From the NCBI GenBank assembly GCA_017615635.1, contig JAFZZR010000137.1, positions 1 to 41,580 of the forward strand: a stretch of 41,580 nt of DNA, in the 5' to 3' direction. The notes beneath the pieces were generated by a model. The model was given only the letters and a program-made list of their open reading frames with translations. It had not been told where the DNA came from and searched no databases. The DNA is from Lentisphaeria bacterium. Its GTDB lineage: Bacteria > Verrucomicrobiota > Lentisphaeria > Victivallales > UBA1829. Shown here piece by piece: positions 17,919 through 27,275 of the stretch (positions within the stretch are counted from its first letter, which is position 1; each line of letters starts with the position of its first letter). The translations under genes and the position numbers were made by a program.

Positions 17919-19235
17919 TTATGCCGGTGCGGTGAGGCAGGGCAGGATCTTCCGGATGTCGCCCGCCCCGATCACGCAGAGGAGATCCCCGTGTTTCAGG
18001 TGTGTTCTGACGGTCTGCGCCATCTGTTCCCAGGTCCCTTCCAGCACAATGCCGCCGGATTCCGCCGCCAGGTCGGCGGCGGAGTATTTGCCGGAGGAGC
18101 ACCAGGCGGCGAATACGGGAGCGACGAAAACGAGATCCGCTTTGCGGAGCTCCAAGGCGAACTCGGAAAAATAACGTTCGAGGCGGGCAAACCGATGAGG
18201 CTGGAAAACGACGACCAGCCGTCGATTCGGATTTGTCTTGCGGAGAGCGGCGAGAGAGACCCGAAGCTCCGTGGGATGATGGGCGTAGTCCTCCATGACC
18301 TTCAGTTCCGGGGTTTTCAGATGGACCGTCATACGCCGTCCCACGCCGGGAAACGTCGACAAAGCAGGCAGGATTTCCTTTCTTGAAAATCCGAGGCTCT
18401 CCACGGCCAGCATCGCCGTATAGAGATTGCAAAGCTGGAACTCGCCCGAAGCGGACTCCAGAGCCGGGGAAAACACCGGTTCGAATTTGGTAAGACGAAT
18501 GGCGTCGGTGCGGTCTGCGTACAGTCTGTCGGCAATGGGCCCGGCCCAGTACAGAAGACGTTCGGCACGACGGGCGAAGATCCGGAAATTTTCTTCCAGG
18601 ACTTCGATCCCGCCCAGGCTCCAGACATGATCGTCCTCGATATTGGTGACCACAGCCAGCTCGGACCGGAGCAGCGCGTGCGTGCCGTCGCTTTCATCGC
18701 CTTCCGTGACAAAAAATTCTCCGCGGCCTGCCTCGCCGGAGGAATCCCAGGTGTTCACTTTTCCGCCCACCAGAAAGCCCGGATCCGCGCCGAGCATGCG
18801 GAGCGTCCAGGCAATCATGGCCGTGACGGAAGTTTTTCCATGTGATCCGCTGACCGAGACCGTACGGGGATACAGCGAAGCGACCGCCGCCAGAGCTTCG
18901 CCCCGCTTCAGGATCGAAGCACCGCGCTCCGCCGCTGCCAGAAGTTCGGGGTTTTTATCCCGATCCGCCGCCGAAGTGTGAATGACAAGAAGACGCCGTG
19001 CATCGGGCAGATTCTCTTTCCGGTGCGGTCCGGTGGAAACCGTAATTCCCAGGGAGCGGAGCCGTTCCGTCTCGTGATTTTCCTCCAAGTCCGACCCGCT
19101 GACGAGGAATCCTTTCTGATGAAGGATCCGTGCCAGAGGAGCACATCCGGCGCCGCCGCATCCGATCAGGTGAACGGCGCCTTCGGGCGGCAGGAAATCG
19201 GCGAGGGGGAAGGAGACAGGTTCGACCGGATCCAT
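17919..19235 (-). CDS. murC: UDP-N-acetylmuramate--L-alanine ligase
   Basis: The Mur ligase adds L-Ala to UDP-MurNAc in the cytoplasm, the first peptide-forming step of peptidoglycan synthesis. The 438-residue protein shows the MurC N-terminal nucleotide-sugar-binding motif (HLIGCGGAGCAPLA), the ATP-binding loop SVSGSHGKTSVTAM (GKT at 133-135), a central NIEDDH, and the C-terminal DYAHHPTE and FQPHRFAR. It is somewhat shorter than enterobacterial MurC (about 490). The related enzyme Mpl is less likely from these motifs. It is the last gene of the lgt-led envelope operon, 18 nt after DUF486. Its presence shows a normal peptidoglycan pathway. Confidence 0.92.
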   Translation of the reverse strand: MDPVEPVSFPLADFLPPEGAVHLIGCGGAGCAPLARILHQKGFLVSGSDLEENHETERLRSLGITVSTGPHRKENLPDARRLLVIHTSAADRDKNPELLAAAERGASILKRGEALAAVASLYPRTVSVSGSHGKTSVTAMIAWTLRMLGADPGFLVGGKVNTWDSSGEAGRGEFFVTEGDESDGTHALLRSELAVVTNIEDDHVWSLGGIEVLEENFRIFARRAERLLYWAGPIADRLYADRTDAIRLTKFEPVFSPALESASGEFQLCNLYTAMLAVESLGFSRKEILPALSTFPGVGRRMTVHLKTPELKVMEDYAHHPTELRVSLAALRKTNPNRRLVVVFQPHRFARLERYFSEFALELRKADLVFVAPVFAAWCSSGKYSAADLAAESGGIVLEGTWEQMAQTVRTHLKHGDLLCVIGAGDIRKILPCLTAPA

Positions 19236-19253
19236 GGTTCAAACAGTCCTGTT

Positions 19254-19628
19254 CTATTTGCGGAACATGAAAAAGACGGCGCCGCAAAGGCAGAGAGCGG
19301 CCCAGAGGAAATCCAGTTTGATGCCCTGCTTCATGTAGAAAATGGAGAAGGGTACGAAAACGGAAAGAGCGATGACCTCCTGAAGGATCTTCAGCTGAGC
19401 CAGGGAAAACGAGCCGTAGCCGATCCGGTTCGCGGGGACCTGCAGAAGGTACTCGAAGAGCGCCACGCCCCAGCTGACCAGCGCGGCCAGGATCCACGGT
19501 TTGCCCGCCATGTTCTTGAGGTGCGCGTACCAGGCGAACGTCATGAAGCAGTTGGAACAGACAAGGAGGAACACGGTCCGCCAGACGGGCGGGATCGAGA
19601 CGATTATTTCACTCAGTTTCGCCATCAT
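19254..19628 (-). CDS. DUF486-family small multidrug-like membrane protein
   Basis: The 124-residue protein has four predicted membrane helices. It shows the highly conserved DUF486 core, CSNCFMTFAWYAHLKN and LLQVPANRIGYGSFSLAQLK. DUF486 belongs to the drug/metabolite transporter superfamily and its substrate is unknown. The start overlaps the stop of the upstream glycosyltransferase. Two adjacent ATGs (19628 and 19625) are possible starts. It lies between a glycosyltransferase and murC, which may mean a role in envelope lipid or sugar handling, but context alone does not prove this. Confidence 0.9.
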   Translation of the reverse strand: MMAKLSEIIVSIPPVWRTVFLLVCSNCFMTFAWYAHLKNMAGKPWILAALVSWGVALFEYLLQVPANRIGYGSFSLAQLKILQEVIALSVFVPFSIFYMKQGIKLDFLWAALCLCGAVFFMFRK

Positions 19629-20437
19629 GATCCGGACACCTCGCTGTTTTTTTCCGCCGGACGCCGATCCAGCGAGGGATCTGCCAGCACGCTGCGGAAA
19701 AATTCGCTGTCCATCGTTGCGCCCAGGCGGCGTTTCGCCTCGGGGCGGGCACAGCGGCGGCTGCCTTCCGGGGGATGAAGTATGCCGGTGGCATGGTTCA
19801 AATGCATGATGTATTTGCCCAGCGCCTCGGAGGCGAGGAATCGCATTTCGAAGCCCTGCTCGGTCAGCAGGCGGTGAATACTGCGGCCCGCGGTATCGCC
19901 GTCGTTGAATCCGCGGGTATGCTGTCTGAGCAAATCGGTCCGGTAGAGGGCGCAGTGGCTCCGCAGATAGCGTTCCTCCTTTTTCCGCCGGCCCGTCAGA
20001 CTCTGGAAAAACGCCTCTGCCAGCTTGCCGGTTTTCTTCCAGAAGGAGATATGTTCCAGTTTCCAGCTGCCCACGCCGGCAATACGGTCCGAGCGTCGGA
20101 TCTCGGAAAGGAGATAGTCCAGCCAGTCCGGCCGCAGAGGAAGGGTATCGGTATGCGCCACCAGGACGAAGGGGGTCCGAACTTTTGCGAGCCCCAGATC
20201 CAGGGCATTGGCATGCATGGCCGGTCCGCTCTCGTCGGGCGCCACCGTGCGTTCCACGAGCTCGATCCAGGGGAGGGTTTTCAGGTAGGCCAGAGATTCG
20301 TCGCCGGAATCGTTGTCGATGACCAGGAATTCGGCGCGTCCGGGCGGCGTGAACTTATTGAAAAGACGCAGACAGAGCTTTGTCAGCTCCGGCGTCTTGT
20401 AGTTGGGAATGAGAATGGTGATCTCTGGCTGATTCAT
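19625..20437 (-). CDS. Glycosyltransferase family 2
   Basis: The 270-residue protein has the GT-A fold start of family 2 (ITILIPNYKTPELTKLCLRL), the strand FLVIDNDSGDES, and AHTDTLPLRPDWLD, where the usual DxD-like metal site is expected. The start at 20437 is chosen because it overlaps the stop of the pseudouridine synthase (ATGA) and homology begins there; the longer open frame to 20716 is spurious. There are no membrane helices. It probably transfers a sugar to an envelope polymer or lipid. The donor and acceptor cannot be told from the sequence. Confidence 0.85.
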   Translation of the reverse strand: MNQPEITILIPNYKTPELTKLCLRLFNKFTPPGRAEFLVIDNDSGDESLAYLKTLPWIELVERTVAPDESGPAMHANALDLGLAKVRTPFVLVAHTDTLPLRPDWLDYLLSEIRRSDRIAGVGSWKLEHISFWKKTGKLAEAFFQSLTGRRKKEERYLRSHCALYRTDLLRQHTRGFNDGDTAGRSIHRLLTEQGFEMRFLASEALGKYIMHLNHATGILHPPEGSRRCARPEAKRRLGATMDSEFFRSVLADPSLDRRPAEKNSEVSGS

Positions 20438-21465
20438 CGTCTTCCTCTCCCCGGGACCATGCCCGGTCCGTCCGGTTGAAACGATTCGGTCACTGCCTGA
20501 AAATCCGCGGGTATCGGCGCCTCGAACGAAAGCGTCTTGCCCGTTTCCGGATGCGGAAAAACCAGTTTCCAGGCATGAAGCATCTGCCGTTCCGCCGGGG
20601 AGGACCGGCCCCGGGCGTACAGCTTGTCTCCGATGAGCGGATGACCGATATGCGACATGTGAACGCGGATCTGATGTGTCCGGCCCGTATGCAGGCGGAC
20701 CTGCACCAGCGAACACCGGATCCCGTTCCAGATCCCCTGACGCAGCGTGCGGTAAGCCGTCACCGCCTCCTTCGCCCCGTGATCGGTTTCCCGCAGGACC
20801 GCCATTTTCAGTCGGTCCGTGGGATGCCGTCCCATGAATCCGCGGATCACAGCGGCCGGCGGGACGGGCGTGCCGAACACGATGGCGAGGTACGTTTTTT
20901 CCACGTTCCGGTCGGCAAAGGATTTCGAGAGTTTCCGCAGAGCGCGCGGAGTCCGTGCGATTACCAGACAGCCCGAGGTATCCTTGTCCAGACGGTGCAC
21001 CACGCCCGGGCGGAGGGGATTGGGAAAGTCCTCGTCTGCCATATCGGAATCGTGGCCGAGGACGGCGTTGACTACCGTGCCGGAATGATTTCCCACGCCC
21101 GGATGCACCACCATCCCCGCCTGCTTGTTGATCACGAGGATATGCTCGTCCTCGTACAGAATATCCAGTGGGATGTTTTCCGCTTCCGCCCGCACGCAGA
21201 CCGGCGTGCCCGGTGCGTCTATGACGATCCGGTCGCCCGCGGCCAGATAGAACCGGGGCAGGCGGCAGAGGATCCCGTTCACACGGGTGTATCCCTCCTT
21301 GATGAACTGCTGCGTCCGGGTGCGGGAGATATCGCCGATCATCCGGACCAGCGCTGCGTCGATACGCTGGCCCGCCAGTTCGGGAGGTACTTCCAGTTCA
21401 TACCGTTCGCGCGGGGCGCCCGGATCCTCGCAGAAATTCTGTTCTTCCCGGATCTCTTCGGTCAT
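20434..21465 (-). CDS. RluA/RluD-family pseudouridine synthase
   Basis: The 343-residue protein has an N-terminal S4 RNA-binding domain (AGQRIDAALVRMIGDISRTR to RVNG) and the RluA catalytic domain. The diagnostic motif VVHRLDKDTSG (H157-R158-L159-D160) supplies the catalytic Asp. LHTGRTHQIRVHM is also present. The length and S4 domain suit RluD, which modifies 23S rRNA helix 69, but RluC cannot be excluded. The start at 21465 overlaps the lgt stop (ATGA). It is the second gene of the lgt operon. Confidence 0.9.
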   Translation of the reverse strand: MTEEIREEQNFCEDPGAPRERYELEVPPELAGQRIDAALVRMIGDISRTRTQQFIKEGYTRVNGILCRLPRFYLAAGDRIVIDAPGTPVCVRAEAENIPLDILYEDEHILVINKQAGMVVHPGVGNHSGTVVNAVLGHDSDMADEDFPNPLRPGVVHRLDKDTSGCLVIARTPRALRKLSKSFADRNVEKTYLAIVFGTPVPPAAVIRGFMGRHPTDRLKMAVLRETDHGAKEAVTAYRTLRQGIWNGIRCSLVQVRLHTGRTHQIRVHMSHIGHPLIGDKLYARGRSSPAERQMLHAWKLVFPHPETGKTLSFEAPIPADFQAVTESFQPDGPGMVPGRGRR

Positions 21466-22346
21466 TTTCCGCTCCGTTTCCGTTTTTTCCGCTTTCCGGC
21501 GGGCGCCGGGGCGGGATCCGGATCGCCGGACTCTTCGTCCGGGTGAGGCGAAGCGGATGCGTTCAGCGGGAAGAGGAAATACACCAGGATCCCAAGGGGC
21601 AGCATCACGAACAGCGCGATGTTTTGAGAGGGGGTCATGTGCAGGAAGGAATCCGTGTGATCGCCCCGGAAAAATTCGATGGTGAACCGGATCGCCGCGT
21701 AGGCAATGAGGTAGACGGCCGCGATCCGGCCCGGCTTCCGGTTCTTCCGCAGAAGGATTACCAGAAGAGCGCTCAAAAGCAGGTTCAGCGCGCACTCATA
21801 CAGCTGCACCGGATACAGGGGCAGGGAGTGCAGTCCGTCGGGCCCCGGATACCGGTGGAACGGCATGGATCCGGCGGGGAAGCGGACCGCACCGGGGAAA
21901 TTTTCGGGAGCACACCGCCCGAAGCAGCATCCCTGAAGGAAACAGCCGATCCGCCCGAACGCATGTCCCAGGGCAATGGCGGGCGCGGCCAGGTCCAGGA
22001 TCAGCCGTATGGAAAGTTTTTTCCGGAACGCATAGATGCAGAGCGAAGCGAAGGCGGCAATGAATCCACCATAGAAAACGATCCCGCCCTTGTCTATGCG
22101 GAAGACAGCGGAGAAGGGGCGTCCCGCAAACTGTTCGTTCCAGAACTGGATCACGAAAAATACACGGGCTCCGATGATCCCGGAGAAAATCGACAGCATG
22201 GCGATGTCGAACACATGATCCCGGGACATGCCCGCATAACGCCGGAGCTGAAGCATCAGTCCGGTGGCCAGAAGAAAACCCACGGCGATGCAGACTCCGT
22301 ACCAGTGGATCGGATGAGAGAAAAGAGTAAAGGCGATCTGATGCAT
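21462..22346 (-). CDS. lgt: Prolipoprotein diacylglyceryl transferase
   Basis: Lgt transfers diacylglycerol to the lipobox Cys of prolipoproteins in the inner membrane. The 294-residue protein has several membrane helices. It shows the family signature GHAFGRIGCFLQGCCFG, a YGGFIAA segment on the preceding helix, and LYPVQLYE. The C-terminal tail is charged and Lys/Arg-rich (KRKKRKRSGK), which is longer than usual. A probable substrate is encoded nearby: the TolC-like lipoprotein transcribed divergently from 22640. It is the first gene of the minus-strand envelope operon. Confidence 0.93.
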   Translation of the reverse strand: MHQIAFTLFSHPIHWYGVCIAVGFLLATGLMLQLRRYAGMSRDHVFDIAMLSIFSGIIGARVFFVIQFWNEQFAGRPFSAVFRIDKGGIVFYGGFIAAFASLCIYAFRKKLSIRLILDLAAPAIALGHAFGRIGCFLQGCCFGRCAPENFPGAVRFPAGSMPFHRYPGPDGLHSLPLYPVQLYECALNLLLSALLVILLRKNRKPGRIAAVYLIAYAAIRFTIEFFRGDHTDSFLHMTPSQNIALFVMLPLGILVYFLFPLNASASPHPDEESGDPDPAPAPAGKRKKRKRSGK

Positions 22347-22397
22347 GATGTTCCGTTTTTTGTGAAGACGAGCCCCGGCGGATCCGGGACATCCTGT

Positions 22398-22425
22398 AAA
22401 GTAGCATAAATCAGCCTTTTTTCAA
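22398..22425 (-). promoter_or_regulatory. Probable promoter of the lgt operon
   Basis: Read on the minus strand: TTGAAA (-35, 22425-22420), 16-bp spacer, TACTTT (-10, 22403-22398). This is about 50 bp upstream of the lgt start. Confidence 0.45.
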
Positions 22426-22533
22426 TCCCGCGAAGTGAGTTTTTCCTGTCCGCCGCATTGCAAAGGGTGATACGGACAAATGGCATGACACCGGGATTCC
22501 GGATGTTTCTTGCCAAAAACTTCCCCTGTGCGG

Positions 22534-22562
22534 TTGAATAATCCGGAGTTGCGGTATATATT
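22534..22562 (+). promoter_or_regulatory. Promoter of the tolC-gltX-def operon
   Basis: TTGAAT at 22534-22539, a 17-bp spacer, and TATATT at 22557-22562. This is about 75 bp upstream of the lipoprotein start codon. Confidence 0.65.
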
Positions 22563-22639
22563 ATGGGAAATACAGTTGTACTTTCCCGGATCAATCCTGA
22601 AACGGGGAGGCGCATTTTTTGGACATGAGGACAGACATC

Positions 22640-24034
22640 ATGAAGAAGAACGTGCTTTTTTCAGCGGCGGCCGCATGCGGGATCGCTCTTTCCCTGACCG
22701 CGTGTATTTCATCGAAGCCTCCGGCGGCCATTTCGAAGAACAATTATTCCACGATCCAGGTGGATGAGCATCAGACTCTTCCCCCGGACCTGAAGTATCT
22801 CACGCTGTCCGAAGCGCAGGACATTGCAGTCCAGAACAATCCCTCCTTCCGCCAGGCGTATTTCGCCATTGTTGCGGCCCGGGCCCAGTATTACGCGGCC
22901 TACACCTACTACCTGCCTACGGTATCCACCTATGTGAAGTTCGGGCAGAGGCACAATGAATTTCTCAAAGCCGGCTACGGTCCGGACACCACGGGCTTCA
23001 CGACTACGGCGGGTTTGAACGTGCAGCTGACTGTTTTTGACAGTTTCGTGCGTGAGATGAACATTCTGGGAGCCAGGCACAGCTGGAAACAGACGGTGGA
23101 GGCCGAAAACGATGCGCGCCGTCTTCTGATCCGCAATGTGGCCACTGCCTACAACAACGTGCTTCTGGCCGCCGCGCAGATCCGGATTGCCGATGCCAAC
23201 ATGAAATTCCAGTGGCAGCTTCTGAAGGAAACCGAGCTCAAGTTCGCCGTGGGCGCCTCTCCGCTCTCCGACGTGCTCAACTTCAAAACCAAGTACAACT
23301 CCGCGGAAAACGACCTCTATTCCGCCCAGTACAACTACGTTACCTCGAAGTATGCCCTGGCCGCCCTCATGGGCCTCACCGAGGGCGATATCCCCTCCAC
23401 CGTCCGGTTCCCCGACATGCCCACGGCCGATGGCGAAATGCTGTCGGACATCAACGTTTACCTGGATACGGCCCTGGCCAACCGTCCGGACCTGAAGGGT
23501 GCGCGGGAAGCGGTGGAAATCGCCCGCTACAACTACTACTCCAGCATTGCGAACTTCGGTCCCACGGTGAACTTCAACTTCGGGATCGAGGTAGGCAACT
23601 ACAACACCTACACTCATTCGGTCGGAACGAGAGACCGCTACAACCAGTACAACTGGAACTGGGGTTTCGACGTCTCCTGGACCCTTTTCGCCGGAGGCCG
23701 CCGCTACCTCAACATGCGCCAGCAGGAAGCCCTCCTCACCAAGGCGGATTACGCGGCCGAGTCCCAGTGGATCACGGTGATCCAGGAGGTCCGGACCGCC
23801 TACGACAACTACGTCACCAGTCTGAAGCAGGTGAAGCTGAACCAGAAAAATCTGGAGATCGTGCGGAAAATGCGTGACCTGGTCAACGAAGAATACATCG
23901 CCGGAAGCAAAGGCATCACGCGTCTGAACGAGGCGCAGAACGATCTGGTCAGCGCGGAGACCACCCTGGCGTACGCGGTCATCAACATGCACAACGCCAA
24001 GGCGCAGCTCCAGGCTGCCACCGATTCCATTTAA
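22640..24034 (+). CDS. TolC-family outer membrane efflux lipoprotein
   Basis: The 464-residue protein has a lipoprotein signal peptide (MKKNVLFSAAAACGIALSLT followed by AC, lipobox LTAC). Two OEP-type helical repeats follow, with TLSEAQDIAVQNNPSF opening the first and NRPDLKGAREAVEIARYNYY opening the second. It should form the trimeric outer membrane channel of a tripartite efflux pump or a type I secretion system. No adaptor or inner membrane pump is adjacent, so its partner is encoded elsewhere. The ATG at 22640 is chosen because GAGGAC lies 7 nt upstream and the signal peptide begins there. It leads an operon with gltX and def, an unusual partnership. Confidence 0.9.
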   Translation: MKKNVLFSAAAACGIALSLTACISSKPPAAISKNNYSTIQVDEHQTLPPDLKYLTLSEAQDIAVQNNPSFRQAYFAIVAARAQYYAAYTYYLPTVSTYVKFGQRHNEFLKAGYGPDTTGFTTTAGLNVQLTVFDSFVREMNILGARHSWKQTVEAENDARRLLIRNVATAYNNVLLAAAQIRIADANMKFQWQLLKETELKFAVGASPLSDVLNFKTKYNSAENDLYSAQYNYVTSKYALAALMGLTEGDIPSTVRFPDMPTADGEMLSDINVYLDTALANRPDLKGAREAVEIARYNYYSSIANFGPTVNFNFGIEVGNYNTYTHSVGTRDRYNQYNWNWGFDVSWTLFAGGRRYLNMRQQEALLTKADYAAESQWITVIQEVRTAYDNYVTSLKQVKLNQKNLEIVRKMRDLVNEEYIAGSKGITRLNEAQNDLVSAETTLAYAVINMHNAKAQLQAATDSI

Positions 24035-24062
24035 GCAAGACTGCAGAAAGGATTGACCGGTT

Positions 24063-25664
24063 ATGCCCGTCATCGCCCGTTTTGCTCCGTCGCCTACGGG
24101 GCAGGTCCACATCGGCAACATCCGCACCGCCATTTTCAACTGGCTGTTCGCCCGCCATGAGAAAGGTCAGTTTCTGCTCCGGATCGAAGATACGGATCTG
24201 GAACGCTCCACACGGGAAGCCATCGATACCCTGCTGGAGTGCATGAACTGGCTCGGCCTCGATTACGACGGCGACATCATGTATCAGACAAAGCAGCTGC
24301 CCGTTCATCTGGCTGCCGCGGAGCGGCTCGCACAGGCCGGACACGCGTATCGCCTGGACCCCGGAGACGCCAAGTCCCCGCTTTACTTCCGGATCCCTTA
24401 TCACTGTTCCGATTTTCCCTTTGTCCGCGATGCGGGTGAGGCGAAAATCGAACTGGCGGCCGGATCCGCCGTGGAGATTTCCCGGTCCGGGCTCGTGTTC
24501 CGCACGCTCGGCGCCAAGGGAAAGGTCGCCGAAAATCAGTATTGCCTCGCCGGATTTCTGGATCTCACCGTTCTGGATCCGGCCGGACAGGTGCTTTTCC
24601 GTCTGGACGAATCCAATCTTCCGCAGATCCTCGGCGCCGTCGAGCCTGTGACGATTCAGAACGCCGCCGCGCTCTGCTTCCGCCGCCGCGAAGTTTTCTA
24701 TCACGATCTGGTGAAGGGCGATCTTTCCAAGCCTCTCGACAGCATGAGAGACTTCATCGTCATCCGGAGCGACGGGAGCCCCGTGTTCCATCTGGCCAAT
24801 GTCTGCGATGACATCACGCAGGGCGTCACCCACATCGTGCGGGGAGACGATCATGTGGAAAACACCTACCGCCATCTGTTTCTCTTCCAGCTTCTCGGCG
24901 CGCAGATCCCCGTCTACGCTCATCTGCCCATGATCGTGAATGCGCAGGGCAAGCCGTACAGCAAGCGGGACGGCGACGCCTTCGTGGGCGACTACCGCGA
25001 AAAAGGCTTTCTGGCCGAGGCCCTTTTCAACTACCTCTCTCTCCTCGGCTGGTCCCCGGGCGACAACCGCGAAAAAATGTCCCGTGCCGAAATCGTGGAG
25101 GCGTTCCACATCGAGAAGGCACAGCGTTCCCCGGCGCAGCTGGATCCGGTCAAACTGGCCAGCATGAACGGGCTGTATCTGGCGGATCTGTCCGACGCCG
25201 ATTTCGCCGCCCTGGTGAAGAGTTTTGCCGACCGCCGCGGCTGGTTCGCGGGAGTGGATCCCGATCTGTTCCGCCGCACGGCCTCCCTGATGCATTCCCG
25301 GACGAAGATCCTCACCGATGTGGAGTCCTGGGGATACTTCTTCTCCGCCGATTTCACGCCCGACCCCAAGGCCGTCCGCAAGAATCTTTCCGCGCCCGGC
25401 ATCTGGGAGGCGCTTTCCGAGCTCCGCGCCAGAATGGAAAAGGTGGAGGACGGTGCCTTCACCGCGGGTGCGGCGGAAGCCCTTCTCCGCGCACTGGAAG
25501 AAGAGCGCGGCATGAAACAGTTTGCCTTGAATCAGCCGCTCCGCGTGGTCGTTACAGGCACGGCGGTGGGCGCCGGGATCTATGAAACGGTCGAACTTCT
25601 CGGACGGAACGAGACCTGTTCCCGGATCCTCCGGGCGGAAACATCCTGGCAGCACGAGGCGTGA
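24063..25664 (+). CDS. gltX: Glutamyl-tRNA synthetase with atypical insert
   Basis: The class I synthetase charges tRNA with glutamate. The 533-residue protein shows the ATP-binding motif VHIGN (the HIGH box, residues 15-19) and the KMSKS-type loop as PYSKRDG (near 299-304). FAPSPTG and VRGDDHVENTYRH are also typical. Residues of about 100-210 differ from ordinary GltX. The usual YDGR-type segment is missing, and a longer Gly/Ala-rich stretch precedes VFYHDLVKGDL. The protein is thus longer than the usual 470-500. It lies 28 nt after the tolC-like gene and 1 nt before def. Confidence 0.9.
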   Translation: MPVIARFAPSPTGQVHIGNIRTAIFNWLFARHEKGQFLLRIEDTDLERSTREAIDTLLECMNWLGLDYDGDIMYQTKQLPVHLAAAERLAQAGHAYRLDPGDAKSPLYFRIPYHCSDFPFVRDAGEAKIELAAGSAVEISRSGLVFRTLGAKGKVAENQYCLAGFLDLTVLDPAGQVLFRLDESNLPQILGAVEPVTIQNAAALCFRRREVFYHDLVKGDLSKPLDSMRDFIVIRSDGSPVFHLANVCDDITQGVTHIVRGDDHVENTYRHLFLFQLLGAQIPVYAHLPMIVNAQGKPYSKRDGDAFVGDYREKGFLAEALFNYLSLLGWSPGDNREKMSRAEIVEAFHIEKAQRSPAQLDPVKLASMNGLYLADLSDADFAALVKSFADRRGWFAGVDPDLFRRTASLMHSRTKILTDVESWGYFFSADFTPDPKAVRKNLSAPGIWEALSELRARMEKVEDGAFTAGAAEALLRALEEERGMKQFALNQPLRVVVTGTAVGAGIYETVELLGRNETCSRILRAETSWQHEA

Positions 25665-25665
25665 C

Positions 25666-26259
25666 GTGAAGAACCTGAAGATCCGTCTTCTGGGGGACCC
25701 GGTCCTCTGCGCGAAAGCGAAGCCCGTCGAGGTGATCGACGATTCGGTCCGGGAGCTCTCCGCCCAGATGATCCAGGCCATGTACGACAACAACGGGATC
25801 GGACTGGCCGGCAATCAGGTCGGTGTCCTTCAGCGCATCGTCGTGATCCATGTGGAGCCCGAGGAAGACAAGAACGGGCACGCGATCCCGCCCGATTCGC
25901 CCGGCGAACAAGTCCTCCTGCCGAAGATGCCCGTCACCCTCATCAATCCGGAAATCGTTTCCTTCTCCGAAGATACCTGCGCCTACGAGGAAGGATGCCT
26001 CAGCGTCCCGAAGCTCTACGCCGATGTGGTCCGCAGCCGTCGGATCGTTCTCAAGTCCATGCTGCTGGACGGTTCCTCCATCCTTCTGGAATGCGGCGGA
26101 CTTCTGGCCCGCTGCGTACAGCACGAACTGGATCATCTGGATGGCGTCGTCTTCGTTCAGCGTGCGGAGGAAGATGGCTACCGGGCGATCGAACCCGGGA
26201 TCCGCAAGATGATCCGGAAGGGCGGATACAGGAACTTCACCGTGAGACGTCTGGTATGA
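25666..26259 (+). CDS. def: Peptide deformylase
   Basis: The enzyme removes the formyl group from the N-terminal Met of new proteins. The 197-residue protein has all three motifs: GIGLAGNQ (44-51), EGCLS (109-113, Cys111 as metal ligand) and HELDH (153-157, two His ligands and catalytic Glu). The start is GTG at 25666 with GAGG six nt upstream, 1 nt after the gltX stop. Residues of about 65-88 form an extra loop (EDKNGHAIPPDSPGEQ) before the second motif. It is translationally coupled on both sides, since the next gene starts within its stop codon. Confidence 0.93.
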   Translation: MKNLKIRLLGDPVLCAKAKPVEVIDDSVRELSAQMIQAMYDNNGIGLAGNQVGVLQRIVVIHVEPEEDKNGHAIPPDSPGEQVLLPKMPVTLINPEIVSFSEDTCAYEEGCLSVPKLYADVVRSRRIVLKSMLLDGSSILLECGGLLARCVQHELDHLDGVVFVQRAEEDGYRAIEPGIRKMIRKGGYRNFTVRRLV

Positions 26260-27248
26260 ACTTTTTCTCCATATTTTTCAGCCTCTGTTCCGGTGTTTCC
26301 ATTTTTCCGAAACTGGCCGCCCGGCCTCTTCGATTCGCCTTCCTGCATCTCCTTCTTCTCCTCCTCCTCTGCTCTTTCGGCGTCGCCGTCTCCCGTTATT
26401 TTCACCGGTCCGGCATCATCAGGGAAACCACAAACCGTTTTTTCAGCCGGACAGGGGATATCGGGGTGACGGAGGACCGGCTGTTTCTGACAAAATCTCC
26501 GGAGGTCACGAGATCCTATGTGGCCGGCGATTTCCGGTTCGACTATTTTGCCGATCCGGCGGATTTCACCGCCGAATCGCTTCAGGAATCCCGTTCCGAA
26601 TTCAATCTGCTGATGTTCCCTTCGGGGATCGCCCTCCGGATGAAGGATCCCGCCGACCCGGACACGCAGCGCTACCGCATGGTCATCTGTTCCCCCGGCA
26701 TGCTCTATGATCTTCTGAAGAAAGGCACGGTGGAGCCGGAGGCGGTGGATTCCATAGCCCGGGACCGGGATCGGGTCCTGACTTTTTCGGAAGTGTACGA
26801 GACCATTCGGGAGAGGCTGCTTTCCGGAGACAAGCAGAAGGACGCCGATTCCGCCGAAAAGGGAAAGGTGTTCCGGATCGGTGCAGAGGATATCTCCGGC
26901 CGCATCTGCTTCCTGCTGGCCATGCTCTCCTTTTTCTTTTTCCTGATGGAGGCGGTCATGGCGCTTCTCCTTTCCATCACCTTCTTCTCCCTGGCACAGA
27001 TGCTGAGAAGCACGCCGGAACCGGGAAAGATCCCATACAAGGTCCTGCTGATCACCACCATCTACGCTACATTTCCGCCTCTCCTGATCGCCGCGCTGGC
27101 GCAGGTCCTGGAGCTCACATTTCCCTCGTTTCAGATGACCTTCTTCATAACCTTTTTCATCTATCAGATTTTCGCCTTCAAGGCTGTGTTTCAATCTTTC
27201 GATCATTCCTCCGGCCCGCTCCCGGGCGGACGCCCGCCGGAAAATTAA
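26256..27248 (+). CDS. Polytopic membrane protein, possibly DUF1189-like
   Basis: The 330-residue protein has one helix near the N-terminus (HLLLLLLLCSFGVAVSRY, residues of about 30-48) and an extracytoplasmic-looking domain of about 160 residues. Three or four helices follow near the C-terminus (ICFLLAMLSFFFFLMEAVMA; LLITTIYATFPPLLIAALAQ; FFITFFIYQIFAF). The layout resembles DUF1189, but the match is by general form only. The ATG overlaps the def stop codon (ATGA). The function is unknown. Confidence 0.7.
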   Translation: MNFFSIFFSLCSGVSIFPKLAARPLRFAFLHLLLLLLLCSFGVAVSRYFHRSGIIRETTNRFFSRTGDIGVTEDRLFLTKSPEVTRSYVAGDFRFDYFADPADFTAESLQESRSEFNLLMFPSGIALRMKDPADPDTQRYRMVICSPGMLYDLLKKGTVEPEAVDSIARDRDRVLTFSEVYETIRERLLSGDKQKDADSAEKGKVFRIGAEDISGRICFLLAMLSFFFFLMEAVMALLLSITFFSLAQMLRSTPEPGKIPYKVLLITTIYATFPPLLIAALAQVLELTFPSFQMTFFITFFIYQIFAFKAVFQSFDHSSGPLPGGRPPEN

Positions 27249-27275
27249 CCGGACAGAAAGGATGGTGTTCTGACC

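Larger units (their letters stand above)
22347..22639. other. Divergent promoter region lgt / tolC-like
   Basis: The region holds a promoter for each direction (listed separately). No riboswitch-like or repeated sequence was seen in it. Confidence 0.6.
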
